Assembly (NCBI RefSeq): GCF_030247185.1
Contig: NC_080571.1
Coordinates: 364,001-428,000 of the forward strand
Length of the DNA stretch: 64,000 nt
Direction of reading: 5' to 3'
DNA from: Malaya genurostris
Taxonomy: Eukaryota; Arthropoda; Insecta; Diptera; Culicidae
The first letter of the stretch is position 1. Every line of letters starts with the position of its first letter. The notes below the pieces were generated by a model. The model was not told the DNA's origin. It worked only from the letters and a program-made list of their open reading frames with translations, and ran no database searches. The translations under genes and the position numbers were made by a program. Below, piece after piece: positions 21,421 to 30,932 of the stretch.

Positions 21421-21490
21421 GACCCAGATAAATCAAGATAAATTTTTGAGTTTTGACAGATTTTTGAAAAAATAACCTGGCAACTCTGCT
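21421..21490 (-). mobile_element. Fragment of CAGAGTTGCCAGG-ended MITE
   Basis: On the minus strand it starts CAGAGTTGCCAGGTTATTTT, followed by CAAAAATCTGTCA. A second fragment with the same order lies at 24728-24800. Only one terminus is present in each. Confidence 0.5.
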
Positions 21491-21507
21491 TCCGAGCCGG
21501 TTTGTAC

Positions 21508-22096
21508 CAGGGATGCCAGGTCATTTTTACAAAAATCTGTGATCAAGCAAAAAACCTGCCTGTGCAAAATCTGTGCACGTTTTCCGTACCATAATAGCTG
21601 ATCGGAATCATTTTGATGAGCCAAAAAAAGGTCACAATATTTCCAACCACTCTGTTCTTTTTGGTGCTAAACTGTGATCGATTTTCAAAATCTGTGAAAA
21701 TCAGTGATTATTTTCAGAATCTTTGAAAATCTGTGATCATATTTTGAAATCTGTGAATATCTGTGTCATTTTTAAAATCTGTGCAGAAAGTTGAAAATCT
21801 CGGGTAATTTTTCAAAAGGGCGTATAAGCAAGTGACAGTTTCTCTTTGTTTACTTTCTCTTCTATTAAGTACCAAGTGGTTTCCACGTTTATTACTCAAC
21901 TCTTTACATGAAATGATACCCGAAACTTTAGACTTTCAAACAGAATATTTATATCAAAGAAAATCTTTTTAATCACATCACAATAATCGAAAGAGAGAGT
22001 GATTAAAAAGAAACTTCCACCTGCTTATACGCCCTTTTGAAAAATTACCCGAGAAATCTGTGAAACACAGATTATTCTGTGATCCTGGCATCCCTG
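21508..22096 (+). mobile_element. hAT-like MITE, AATCTGTG-rich family, copy 2 (host of a nested MITE)
   Basis: The ends are CAGGGATGCCAGGT and its inverse, with 8-bp flanks GTTTGTAC (21500-21507) and GTTCGTAC (22097-22104). The 8-bp duplication and CAG start suggest hAT superfamily mobilisation. The element is interrupted at 21799-22053 by a second MITE. Confidence 0.8.
21799..22053. mobile_element. 255-bp long-TIR MITE, AAAT target duplication, nested
   Basis: The inverted repeats start CTCGGGTAATTTTTCAAAAG, with AAAT at 21795-21798 and 22054-22057. Removing the insert rejoins the outer MITE's GAAAATCTGTGAAAC. It has exactly the same length as the element at 7344-7598, with which it shares internal TIR sequence but not the outermost bases. 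Confidence 0.85.
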
Positions 22097-22246
22097 GTTC
22101 GTACCTAAGTATAGGGATGTCGTAAAATCGATCGATCAATCGATTAATAACCCAGATAATCGTGTAATAGTTAATCGATTAGCTTTAAACTAATACTCGA
22201 TTATTTCGATTTATTCGAGCTAAAAAAAATCCCATAAGCGGCCCTT

Positions 22247-22566
22247 ACACGTGACAATATTATTATCAATCCAAAGTATTGTCAATACCATCAATCCAAT
22301 TGGCTTGATAACTTGAGTCCGAGTTTTTCGAGAAATTCAAGCGTTTGACGCTTTAAATATTGCAAATGAATATTAAAATATTGAGAGAAGAGGTCAATAC
22401 ACATATTTAACAGTTTCTCTCTGGAGAGAAAGTATTGTCGGATTGATGAGCAATTTTGATTTTTTGACAATATTTTCGTCAATCCAATGAAGTTTCCATT
22501 ACACGATCAAAAGTATTGTCAATACTCCTTGTATTGACAATAATATTGCCTCGTGTAAGGGCCGCT
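22247..22566. mobile_element. 320-bp MITE with AGCGGCCCTTACACG termini
   Basis: There are inverted repeats of about 32 bp (AGCGGCCCTTACACG, then GACAATATTATT), with ATA on both sides (22244-22246 and 22567-22569). It lies between two direct copies of a host repeat (AATAACCCAGATAATCG at 22148 and 22604). The 3-bp, A/T-only flank and GGCCCTTACACG end resemble PIF/Harbinger-type MITEs. Confidence 0.75.
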
Positions 22567-22679
22567 ATAGTCATATTCGAATAAATAATTGAGTGATCGA
22601 AAAATAACCCAGATAATCGAATAAATTTTAATCGATTAGTTTCAAAATATATATTGAAAATAACTTTCAATCTATCACT

Positions 22680-23768
22680 GCTTGTACACGCAGAGAAATT
22701 GAGCTTGTTTAAAATAGCAAAACAGTCGGTAGATTTTAAAATATGATATCTGTTGATTTCAAGCTAGAATATGATTGTTTTGAACCAATTTCTCCCTTCT
22801 ACACAGCAATTCTATCTATTTAATTTGAAGACAAGTTCTCATCCTGACTAACGAAAAACTGGTTTGTTTCGGCAGATTTTATCGTTGAAATAAATCAGCC
22901 ATTTATTACAAGTTAACAAAAGTTGAGTTGAAGTTATTGGCAACGTATTTGTTGATTCAATCGTGTTTTACATTTATATCAAGTAAAAAATTGGTTCATT
23001 TTATCTATGATCTTATTTGTGTAATGACAACTAAGTTTATTGTATGAATTAACCGTTTCAGTTTCTGTTTCTTATAAACCAGAGAATTTTTCTCCCGTGG
23101 ATAATCAAAAAAGTTTGCACGTGTTTTAGAAGAAAAATCTAAGAGTTTCTTTCGTTTCCTTGGGGTCTTTTAACAGTTGAAGTGTATGTATGGATAATTT
23201 AAAATATTAGTAAACTTAAATTACATTACATAACACGTTTTTTACAGAGAATAATTGATGCAGGAATTCTATCTTGACCAGAATAATGGAGCGCCAAATC
23301 ATTGATTGTGACATGTGAAAATTTGATCGTCCCACGACAAAAGGGCCCAACTGTTATTGAATGCAATTAACAATTTCAAAATGGATAAAAATCGAAATAA
23401 AATTAGTTTAAAAAATTATCTTGCAAATTAGTTTCAAAGAAATCTCATTTCAAGAATAATGACAAACAGAAATGTATGATTTCAACAAACAAAAGCAAAT
23501 GCTGAAATACTAATTATTTTAGGTTTGAATCTTATCATTCATTTCAACTGCCAAGTTTATAAATCCAAAGAACTAGTAATATTATCTTTATCTAAAGCTA
23601 GTTCATAGCTAGATTATTTTGAAAGTTAAATTTACCATGAAATTGATTGTCAAGAAATTGACAGGAACGCGCAAGTAAATTATTTGTTATTTTTAACAAA
23701 ATATTTCTTGAAACAAACTAATGCACTAAGCAAAATCAAATATCTTATTTTGTAGCTTCAAGCAACAA
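22680..23768. other. Intergenic, no gene seen
   Basis: AT-rich; no conserved frame, TIR pair or tandem repeat was recognised. Confidence 0.4.
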
Positions 23769-23770
23769 TA

Positions 23771-24726
23771 CAGGCACTCGAAGTGTAACCCATTAAAAAG
23801 GCCATAAATTCAGTTTGGAAAATTACTTTTACTTAATTCAAAGTACAAAATGTGTAAAAATAATACAAAATTCAGAATCAATTCACTTTTGCTCGATATG
23901 ACCACCTTTTGCCTTGACTATGGCCTTGAGACGGTCAAAAACCGAATCGCAAGCTGCCCGAATGTGACTTGCAGGTATTTTGGCCCACTCGCGGACAATA
24001 ACTTTTTTCAGCGCCTCGAGACTGGTGTATCTTTTAGTTCGGACTTTGCTCTCCAAAATGGCCCAAAGAGAATAATCCATTGGATTCGCATCTGGTGAAT
24101 TCGAGAGCCATTGTGTAGACGTGATGAGTTTCGGAACGTTGTTTTTCAGCCATTCTTGGTTCACTCGAGCTTTGTGAGACGGTGCCGAGTCCTGCTGAAA
24201 CGTCCATGGTCTGCCACCGAAATGTTTGTCTGCCCACGGCTTCAAAGCAACCTTTTGGGTTCATTTTTCAGTATGCGGCGGATGCTACGGTCGGATATTT
24301 TCAGTTCTTTTGCCATTTGATTGGCACTTCGTCGAGGATTTCGTTCAAGTCGCTTCTTCACTTTTTGAACCATCTCACGTGACGTTGCAGTCTTTTGATG
24401 ACCACCTCCATGACGTTTTGCGATGCTACCAGTATTATTGTAACGAGGTATGGTGCGATAAACAAAAACTTTATTCACTTTAAGGTGTTTGAGCTCACGA
24501 ACAATCGCTGGTTGTGATTTTCTATCTAATTATAAAGCAATCACACTATTACGTTTTAAATCCATCACTGATTTTTTTTTCGCGTTCACTTTTAGCAAAA
24601 TGCTTTCTTGCGCTTGTAAACAATACGACTCCGAACTGTCATTTAGCAAATTTCTAGAGAGCTGATGCCCGTGCGTCAGCTGCGCGAGCGGTCTGAAGTT
24701 GGTTACACTTCGAGTGCCGGACCCTG
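23771..24726 (-). mobile_element. maT-like (DD37D) Tc1/mariner transposon, internally deleted
   Basis: The termini share GGCACTCGAAGTGTAACC and are flanked by TA at 23769-23770 and 24727-24728. The left terminus lacks about 4 bp relative to the right (CAGGGTCCGGCACTCG). The element is 956 bp, shorter than the roughly 1.3 kb expected, because the middle of the transposase is gone. Confidence 0.85.
23883..24565 (-). pseudogene. maT-like transposase, central catalytic part deleted
   Basis: The frame begins MDLKRNSVIAL at 24565 and has an in-frame stop right after it. It continues as SQPAIVRELKHLKVNKVFVY and a helix-turn-helix (RRSANQMAKELKISDRSIRR). Near 24245 it jumps directly from ILKNEPKRLL to KPWADKHFGGRPW, so the segment with the first catalytic Asp is missing. 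The second and third acidic residues remain, in FQQDSAPSHKA and SPDANPMDYSLW. Their spacing is 37 residues with Asp last, which defines the DD37D (maT) group. A frameshift sits at the deletion joint. Confidence 0.88.
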
Positions 24727-24865
24727 TAGTAAGAAACAGATAAATCCAGATAAATTTTTAAGTCAGAGACAAATTTTTGAAAAAATAACATGGCAACTAT
24801 GATTTGCACAGTGTGAGATGGACTTCAAGCGTTCTCAGCTGTCAAAAATGGCAGCAAATAAAAAG

Positions 24866-25063
24866 AAATATCACGCGTTTTTTTATAACGGCCAATCAAC
24901 ATTCACTTTGAAGAGTAATTTCGAATTACTCGGCATTAGCTGAGAGTGAGTCATAATAGTAAACGGCAGAGAAAATTGAATTTAATACTGTATTTTTTTT
25001 TTATTTTTTTAGCCTGCAATTTCTTTCGAAAGTGGAAGTTATAAAAAAAAACGCGTGATATTT
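24866..25063. mobile_element. 198-bp MITE with AAATATCACGCG termini
   Basis: Inverted repeats of about 25 bp begin AAATATCACGCGTTTTTTT. No clear target duplication was found and it has no coding capacity. Confidence 0.6.
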
Positions 25064-25103
25064 GCACAGTACCTGACCTGACAACCAGGGATAAGGTGAA
25101 GGT

Positions 25104-25372
25104 CAGAGCTGCCAACTATTTTTTTTTTTCAAAAAACAGTGTTTGACGGAAAAATTAATCTGTACACAATATCTACCTATAAACATCTAAAATCAATTTA
25201 GAATGGAGACTGGTTTTATGATCTAAAAAAAAATCAAACACAAAAACTGAAGATCGGTATTTATCTGTATGAAAATTGAATTATCGGTATTTTAAGAGTG
25301 CCTACCAGTATTCCTGTATCGAGTACAAAAATCGTTATAAATACAAATAAATCGGTATGGTTGGTAGCGCTG
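25104..25372 (+). mobile_element. hAT-like MITE, CAG(A/C)GCTGCCAACT family
   Basis: The left end is CAGAGCTGCCAACT and the right end, inverted, is CAGCGCTACCAACC. The 8-bp flanks are GTGAAGGT and GTGAAAAT (6 of 8 identical). It is related to 7860-8139. Confidence 0.7.
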
Positions 25373-25585
25373 GTGAAAATATCAAAACTCGCTGATTTTT
25401 CCAAATAGGCGTATTGGCTTTCAAACGCAAAACTCAAATAAACTCCGCGCCTTCTATGTTTCATTTTATGGACCAAGAAAACGATGATGTTAGCAAATCA
25501 TCACATAGGGCAATATAGAAATCGAATATTAAATGCGGAAATAGTTACTAACATAGTATCTTTTTCCTTAAACAAACCTACGGAA

Positions 25586-25739
25586 GGGGACGGGTATAGC
25601 GTGATGGGTAAGTCGATACCTTTCACGCAGCCCGCCTGGGTTTGATTCACAACCCCGCACATAGGGTCAGAAAGTTTTTCTGGTCCGAAGAAGCAAATGA
25701 CCTTAAGGTAAAACCTCTATATTCGAAACAAATAAAAAA
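25586..25739 (+). mobile_element. tRNA-derived SINE with perfect 8-bp target duplication
   Basis: The flanks CTACGGAA are identical at 25578-25585 and 25740-25747. The head resembles a tRNA gene: an A-box-like TAGCGTGATGGGTAAG and a B-box-like GGGTTTGATTCACAAC, the internal RNA polymerase III promoter. A tRNA-unrelated body and an A-rich 3' tail (AACAAATAAAAAA) follow. At 154 bp it appears complete. A part-copy lies at 38845-38930. Confidence 0.8.
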
Positions 25740-25747
25740 CTACGGAA

Positions 25748-26460
25748 TGGGTGAAACTTTTGCATTTATTCAACTTTTGCATAAACAGTAAACCTTTAAT
25801 TTCTTCAATACTAAACTATATTTAAATATTGATGCTAAGTTGGGTTATGTCATCAATTTTCGTAATTGAAATTAAAGGTTTAAACAACTACTTGGATGGA
25901 ATAAACGGCCAGATCAATTATTTCTGAGCGGTGTCAACGAATAAAGTCAATATTATCAATCTGTAGGTCATTCTGAAAGCAAAAAACTTCGATTTATTCT
26001 CAAGTGGAATATTAAAAATATTTGTTGAAATTCTAATTGATAGAAATCAATGTTTTACCCTAATTAGAAAAGAATGTTATTTGGTTATTCGAATTTCAAC
26101 TACAAAAGAACAAAAATTCACTGGAGAATTGGCACATTGTCGCAAAGCTGATTTACCGGTAGCGACATCTGGCAATGAAAAATGGATTCAAGAAAAGGAG
26201 GATTCTTTCGGAAATTTTCATATCGGTAGTAGTGATTTGCAACATTTTTATCGTTTATTCAAGAGTACAAATAGATATCAGCAATAATAATTTTTATTGA
26301 TTAATACCTGAGTTACCCGGCCCCGCTCGAAAATGTTTCGTGAAGGCAAAAAAATTCTACAAATTGTCCTGCCCATTGAAATACTCAGATCGTAGTGCAA
26401 CACAACTTAGATGGCAACCCGATTGAACAATACTCCATGCATGTTCAGATTGCGCACGGC
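25748..26460. other. Intergenic, no gene seen
   Basis: AT-rich DNA. A 68-aa open frame at 26081-26287 shows no recognisable motif. Confidence 0.4.
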
Positions 26461-26463
26461 TAA

Positions 26464-26806
26464 AGGACTATTCACACATTTCAGTTCCGTGACGGTTCAG
26501 TGAAAGTACCTACAGTGAGCCGTCAGTGTTCTTTTTTTGTCGGAACCCTTCCGTTCTGTTTCCGTGCTGTTTCCGTTCCGGCACAGCAAATGCAGTGACA
26601 TACCGACTTCAGTGAAAATAAAAAAATATCGGTGACGACGAATTTGAGTTTGCCGGACGGACTCTACACTGACGGCAAGCTGCACTGAAACGGCACGGTG
26701 CCGAATATGTGTGAATGCGCGCATAGAAAACGAATGAAATAATATCAATATCCGTGCACGGTGTCGTGCCGGCACTGAACCGGACCGGATATGTGTGAAT
26801 AGTCCT
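26464..26806. mobile_element. 343-bp PIF/Harbinger-type MITE, TAA target duplication
   Basis: The terminal inverted repeat starts AGGACTATTCACACAT on both strands, with TAA at 26461-26463 and 26807-26809. The inside is GC-rich for this region and contains repeated short CCGT/ACGG words (GCCGGACGG, GCACGGTG). No open frame is supported. Confidence 0.85.
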
Positions 26807-26998
26807 TAATGGTTCGGTTTTATGTTTGATTTCCCTTTATAGGAACAATTAAAACACTTCTCTCTATAAATACCTTCTTAGGCTGTGAACCATTTCGCGG
26901 TTAATTTTAACTTTTGGTTAAAATCTGACACTCGAGTGGTAAATTTAATGTCAAAAATAACCCTGTTCAAGAGCATGGTTATTTTTGACAGATCGATA

Positions 26999-27887
26999 CA
27001 CTCAAATAAAAATTCACGTTCGATTCACTTGAAAAATCACGTAGAATGGTTTCAAACGTCAAATTGAATATTTTACGTGACGAAAATGAATGTTATACGA
27101 ACATCCCCTAAAATGAATATAGTCACCACATAAGGTTTACGTGAATTGACCAAACGTCAAACAATCTACGTGAATTTCCAGTGTGAAAAACTCGATTTTG
27201 AAAATGGCGAGCAGTGGCCCTCGAAGTGTAAGTAGTGTAAATATTTGCGAGAAAAGTTATTTAATTACAATTTTTTACTCCATCGACCAGACCATTCCAG
27301 TATGAAAGTTTCCATGTGTTCAACTGGACCGAGTGCCTGCGTGAGTCTGGAAGTTTAGCCGCTCTTGCCGAATGCTTCAAACAGGCCGTCGGTATGAAGC
27401 TAGAGACACTGGAACCATGTAATGCGACTTCAACCTGCATCGGTAGTGTTGTGGGAGTTCTTGGATCTCGACTTCGGCTTCGGTTGGATGGCAGTGACAA
27501 CATAAACGATTTCTGGAGGCTTGCCGATTTGAGATACCACGACGTTATTAGTTGCTTTTTAAGCCATTGGAATTATATGACAATATTTTGAAATAAATGT
27601 TTTATATTTCATGGCATTTTTCATTTCATTTCAAAATCTGGAATCTCCCTTTCGACTTCAACCAATATATAAAATAGTAATTTTCTGGTATCTAAATTTG
27701 ATATGAACTGATAGATAAATGTGATATGAACAGTACATTACATTTTACCTATGAAACACGTAACTTTAACTGGATTATGCATTAAACAGCTTTTAAATGC
27801 CAGTCCATTAAAACCTACGTGAAAAGTAGGGTGGAAAATATTCACATAACTTTTCACGTAACTATAATATGATCATTATTTTGAGTG
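26999..27887 (+). mobile_element. Inner TA-flanked 889-bp element carrying an MBT-repeat reading frame
   Basis: The terminal CACTCAAA(A)TAA is inverted at the two ends, with TA at 26997-26998 and 27888-27889. Subterminal regions on both sides are studded with ACGTGAA/TTCACGT words, typical of transposase-binding subterminal repeats. No transposase is present. The centre holds a two-exon Scm-like MBT gene (27204-27591) with its own intron and polyadenylation signal. The boundary call rests on short termini (about 11 bp) and is less certain than that of the outer element. Confidence 0.65.
27204..27591 (+). CDS. Single MBT-repeat protein resembling Scm (Sex comb on midleg), probably transposon-captured
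   Basis: Exon 1, 27204-27227, encodes MASSGPRS and ends at a consensus GTAAGT donor. Exon 2, 27301-27591, follows a CCAG acceptor, giving 104 aa in frame. Residues from about 15 on match one MBT repeat: VFNWTECLRESGS, CFKQAVGMKLE, NATSTCIGSVVGVLG, SRLRLRLDGSDNINDFWRLA. These are near-identical to MBT repeat 1 of Scm/SCMH1. MBT repeats bind methyl-lysine histone tails, and Scm acts in Polycomb repression. About 10 residues usually lying between the CFKQ and GMKLE blocks are missing, and the repeat is truncated after DLRYHDVISC, where unrelated residues precede the stop. The context before the ATG (AAAATGG) is favourable and AATAAA follows the stop directly (27592-27597). Whether it is expressed is unknown; it could be a decaying capture. 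Confidence 0.7.
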
Positions 27888-28113
27888 TAGTTATTTTCCA
27901 ACACTGAAAAAAATCTCGCAATGAAAATTCTAATATTAACTCTTTAGTTGAAATTATTTCCAGTGGAAAATAAACCCAAATAACTTTCCGTCCGTCAAAT
28001 TTTGAAATGGACCACAGTTTTAGTCAAATTTAACTACTCGACACCAAATAACCACTCAAGTGTCAGATTTTAACCAAAAGTTAAAATTAACCGTGAAATG
28101 GTTCACAGCCTTA

Positions 28114-28770
28114 GTAACCTCTGAATTCCAATTTCGTACTATAGAATAACAATTTAGTTAATACAAATGTTATCGTAAACTTATTTCCACCACCTTGGGT
28201 CGACAGTTTGCGCAATTTACTTTAAAAAATGCACATTGATTATATGATTTTACGGTGGGTAAAAATTGATTTTCAAGACTCCCACCTAGTCCTAGTCGAA
28301 ATTATAATAATATATGGTCGTCAAAAAGTATCGATTATCGTCAAAATTAGATAAATCTTGTCTTGTCTCGTCAAATTATATAATTTTTTTCATGAATCAA
28401 CATTAATGAGCTTTAAATTTTATCTTTCTAGGCGAGAAATGCAAAACGCATATTGTTTTAATTTTAAAAGTACGTTCATTTTGTAGGGCAATATACATTA
28501 GTTTTTCTTCGCCGTTGCATCCACAATACATAGTACTTTAAACCTAATATATTTCAATTACAGAGAAGTCAGAACGGTTAGTTAGTTAGTCATTCTGCCC
28601 AAGAAAAACGGAAGCACACATATTGTTATCCAGTTTCAACATTGTATTCATCAAACTGATGGCTAAGTACGACACTCAAACTCAATAATTTCAGGTATAG
28701 TATAATAATCAAATATTTTTTCTATCAACATAGGTATAAACCCGCAGTCTTTTTCCTCTCTAGCCAGAAA
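28114..28770. other. Intergenic, no gene seen
   Basis: AT-rich spacer; no conserved frame or paired termini were recognised. Confidence 0.4.
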
Positions 28771-28773
28771 GTA

Positions 28774-28990
28774 AAGGGTGATTTTTTAAGAGCTTGAGAA
28801 CTTTTTAAAACAATAAAACGCATAAAATTTGCAAAATCTCATCGGTTCTTTATTTTAAACGTTAGATTGGTACATGACATTTACTTTTTGAAGATAATTT
28901 CATCTGCCACAACGTCGAATTTTCAGTGAATGGGCCCTAGAAAAGTTGGCAGAAAATCCGCTTTTTTATCGACAAATTTTGTTCAGCTCT
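28774..28990 (+). mobile_element. Internally deleted Tc1/mariner fragment
   Basis: It opens with the terminal sequence AAGGGTGATTTTTTAAGAGC after a TA. Positions 28901-28986 read RRIFSEWALEKLAENPLF and YRQILFS in frame, which is the stretch just before the first catalytic Asp of a mariner-like transposase, probably the DD41D group. The rest is missing, and the next MITE begins immediately. Confidence 0.7.
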
Positions 28991-28993
28991 ATT

Positions 28994-29220
28994 GTCGTTT
29001 TCGCATGAGAAAACTGAAACTGACCCAATACAGTTTCAACAAACAAACACTTTTCACGAAACTGTATTGGGTTCGCACTTAGCAACGGGTGTTTGAGCAA
29101 ACCTGATATAAAACCAGGTTCGAAACTGACTCGATTTCCAGTTCAACAACGTTCAAACAAACGGTTTGACAGCAGTTAGTGTGGAAACTGGGTTTGGTTT
29201 GGCATCAAGCGAAAACGGCA
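28994..29220 (+). mobile_element. MITE, GCGAAAACGAC family, copy 2
   Basis: The left end GTCGTTTTCGC is the inverse of the right end GCGAAAACGGC. The body matches 12713-12952 (AAACTGACCCAA, CGAAACTGACTCGA, GGTTTGGCATCAAGCG). Confidence 0.65.
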
Positions 29221-29581
29221 TAAGTGTGGAGGTTGTGAATCGATCCCAAATGAAATACACCGAAGAAAAGTTCCAATATTAGTAACAAAAACCTGTCTTA
29301 ATCCACCTAGTGGTGTAATGATGCCTTTCTCATGTACATATAATATTGTGGTATTCTATTCAAAAATTTTCTCTTCGATTTTTGAAAGAAACCAAGTGAT
29401 TGTTTATGCATAACATACAGAATAAAACAGTGCTTTGATTGCGTAAGCCATCCTTAAGAGAACGAAATGGGTTCACTATTATATGCACTTCCGGCACCGG
29501 AACCCGAGAACCGGTATAGACAAAGTCGGTTCGTACGGCAACCAACTAACATGACACACAAACTCTTCTAGTACGCACTCT

Positions 29582-30660
29582 ATAACTCCGGATTCGGAAG
29601 TCGGATCCGGATGAAATTCAGGAATTCCGTATGGGACCAGAAGACCTTTCATTTGAATCTAAGTTTGTGAAAATCGGTCAAACCATCGCTGAGAAAAGTG
29701 AGTGAGAACCATTTTGGTATATATGACCACTATTTCCGGTACTTCCGGAACCGGATACCGGGAGCCAGGATAGCCGGAATCGGTTTGTTTAGTTGCCTAC
29801 TGATAATGACTATCGATTTGTGTAGTTTTGAGACCAGTTTAGAAAAATTTTCACGTTTTTTGTTTCGCCGGTTAAAGTGACGGTGTACAATATTGAACAC
29901 ACTTTACCCTATAATTTCGGAACCGGAAGTCGGATCCGGATGAAATTCAGAAATTCCGTATGGGACCGGGAGACCTTTCATTTGAATCTAAGTTTGTGAA
30001 AATCGGTCAAACCATCGCTGAGAAAAGTGAGTGAGATCCATTTTGGTATATATGACCACTATTTCCGGTACTTCCGGAACCGGATACCAGGAACCAGGAT
30101 AGCCGGAATCGGTTTGATTAGTTGCCTACTGATAATGACTATCGATTTGTGTAGTTTTGAGACCAGTTTAGAACATTTTTTACGTTTTTTGTTTCGCCGG
30201 TTTAAGTGACGGTGTACAATATTGAACACACTTTACCCTATAATTTCGGAACCGGAAGTCGGATCCGGATGAAATTCAGGAATTCCGTATGGGACCGGGA
30301 GACCTTTCATTTGAATCTAAGTTTGTGAAAATCGGTCAAACCATCGCTGAGAAAAGTGAGTGAGATCCATTTTGGTATATATGACCACTATTTCTGGTAC
30401 TTCCGGAACCGGATACCAGGAACCAGGATAGCCGGAATCGGTTTGTTTAGTTGCCTACTGATAATGACTATCGATTTGTGTAGTTTTGAGACCAGTTTAG
30501 AAAAATTTTCACGTTTTTTGTTTCGCCGGTTTATGTGACGGTGTACAATATTGAACACACTTTACCCTATAATTTCGGAACCGGAAGTCGGATCCGGATG
30601 AAATTCAGGAATTCCGTATGGGACCAGGAGACCTTTCATTTGAATCCTAGTTTGTCAAAA
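29582..30660 (+). repeat. Tandem array, 329-bp unit, about 3.3 copies
   Basis: Units begin near 29582, 29911, 30240 and 30569 (partial) and are nearly identical. Each carries GGAACCGGAAGTCGGATCCG and CCGGTACTTCCGGAACCGG. Open frames of 60 aa recurring every 329 bp are a by-product of the periodicity. Confidence 0.93.
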
Positions 30661-30701
30661 TCGGTTCAGCCATCTCCGAGAAAACCTAGTGAGATTATTT
30701 G

Positions 30702-30715
30702 ACACATACACACAC

Positions 30716-30810
<95 letters not shown>
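30702..30810 (+). repeat. (AC)n microsatellite
   Basis: About 109 bp of AC dinucleotide with a few AT interruptions at the 5' side. Confidence 0.97.
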
Positions 30811-30814
<4 letters not shown>

Positions 30815-30932
30815 TTGCTCAGCTCGATGAACTGAGTCGAATGGTATATGACACTTGGCCCTCCGGGCCAATTTTCACTAGTCGGTTTTTCAAGTGATTG
30901 CATAACCTTTCTATATGAGAAAGGCAAAAACC

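Larger units (their letters stand above)
26881..28110. mobile_element. Outer TTA-flanked MITE, split by a gene-bearing TIR element
   Basis: The ends GGCTGTGAACCATTTC(G/A)CGG are inverted repeats extending about 65 bp (through TTAACTTTTGGTTAAAATCT). TTA flanks lie at 26878-26880 and 28111-28113. Without the inner 26999-27887 insert plus one TA, the element would be about 340 bp, a usual MITE size. TTA flanks suggest PIF/Harbinger-type mobilisation. Confidence 0.8.
29302..30932 (+). repeat. Dispersed mosquito repeat, longest copy, with 329-bp array and (AC)n
   Basis: It starts CCACCTAGTGGTGTAATGAT, next to GCCTTTCTCAT, and ends ATATGAGAAAGGCAAAA, so the extreme ends are a short inverted pair. 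Near the 3' end lies the signature GATGAACTGAGTCGAATGG followed by CCCTCCGGGCC. Related copies are at 36171, 37498, 40600, 42108, 43806 and (reverse) 63868. No protein is encoded. Confidence 0.8.

Noticed and set aside
25586..25680. Possible tRNA gene
   Set aside because: A- and B-box-like sequences are present, but the cloverleaf is not complete and the 8-bp target duplications plus A-rich tail show a SINE.
29698..30538. Three near-identical 60-aa open frames spaced 329 bp
   Set aside because: They are generated by the tandem repeat unit and lie in a non-coding dispersed repeat.
30655..30927. 90-aa frame with a long Cys-Val run
   Set aside because: It is a translation of the (AC)n microsatellite.
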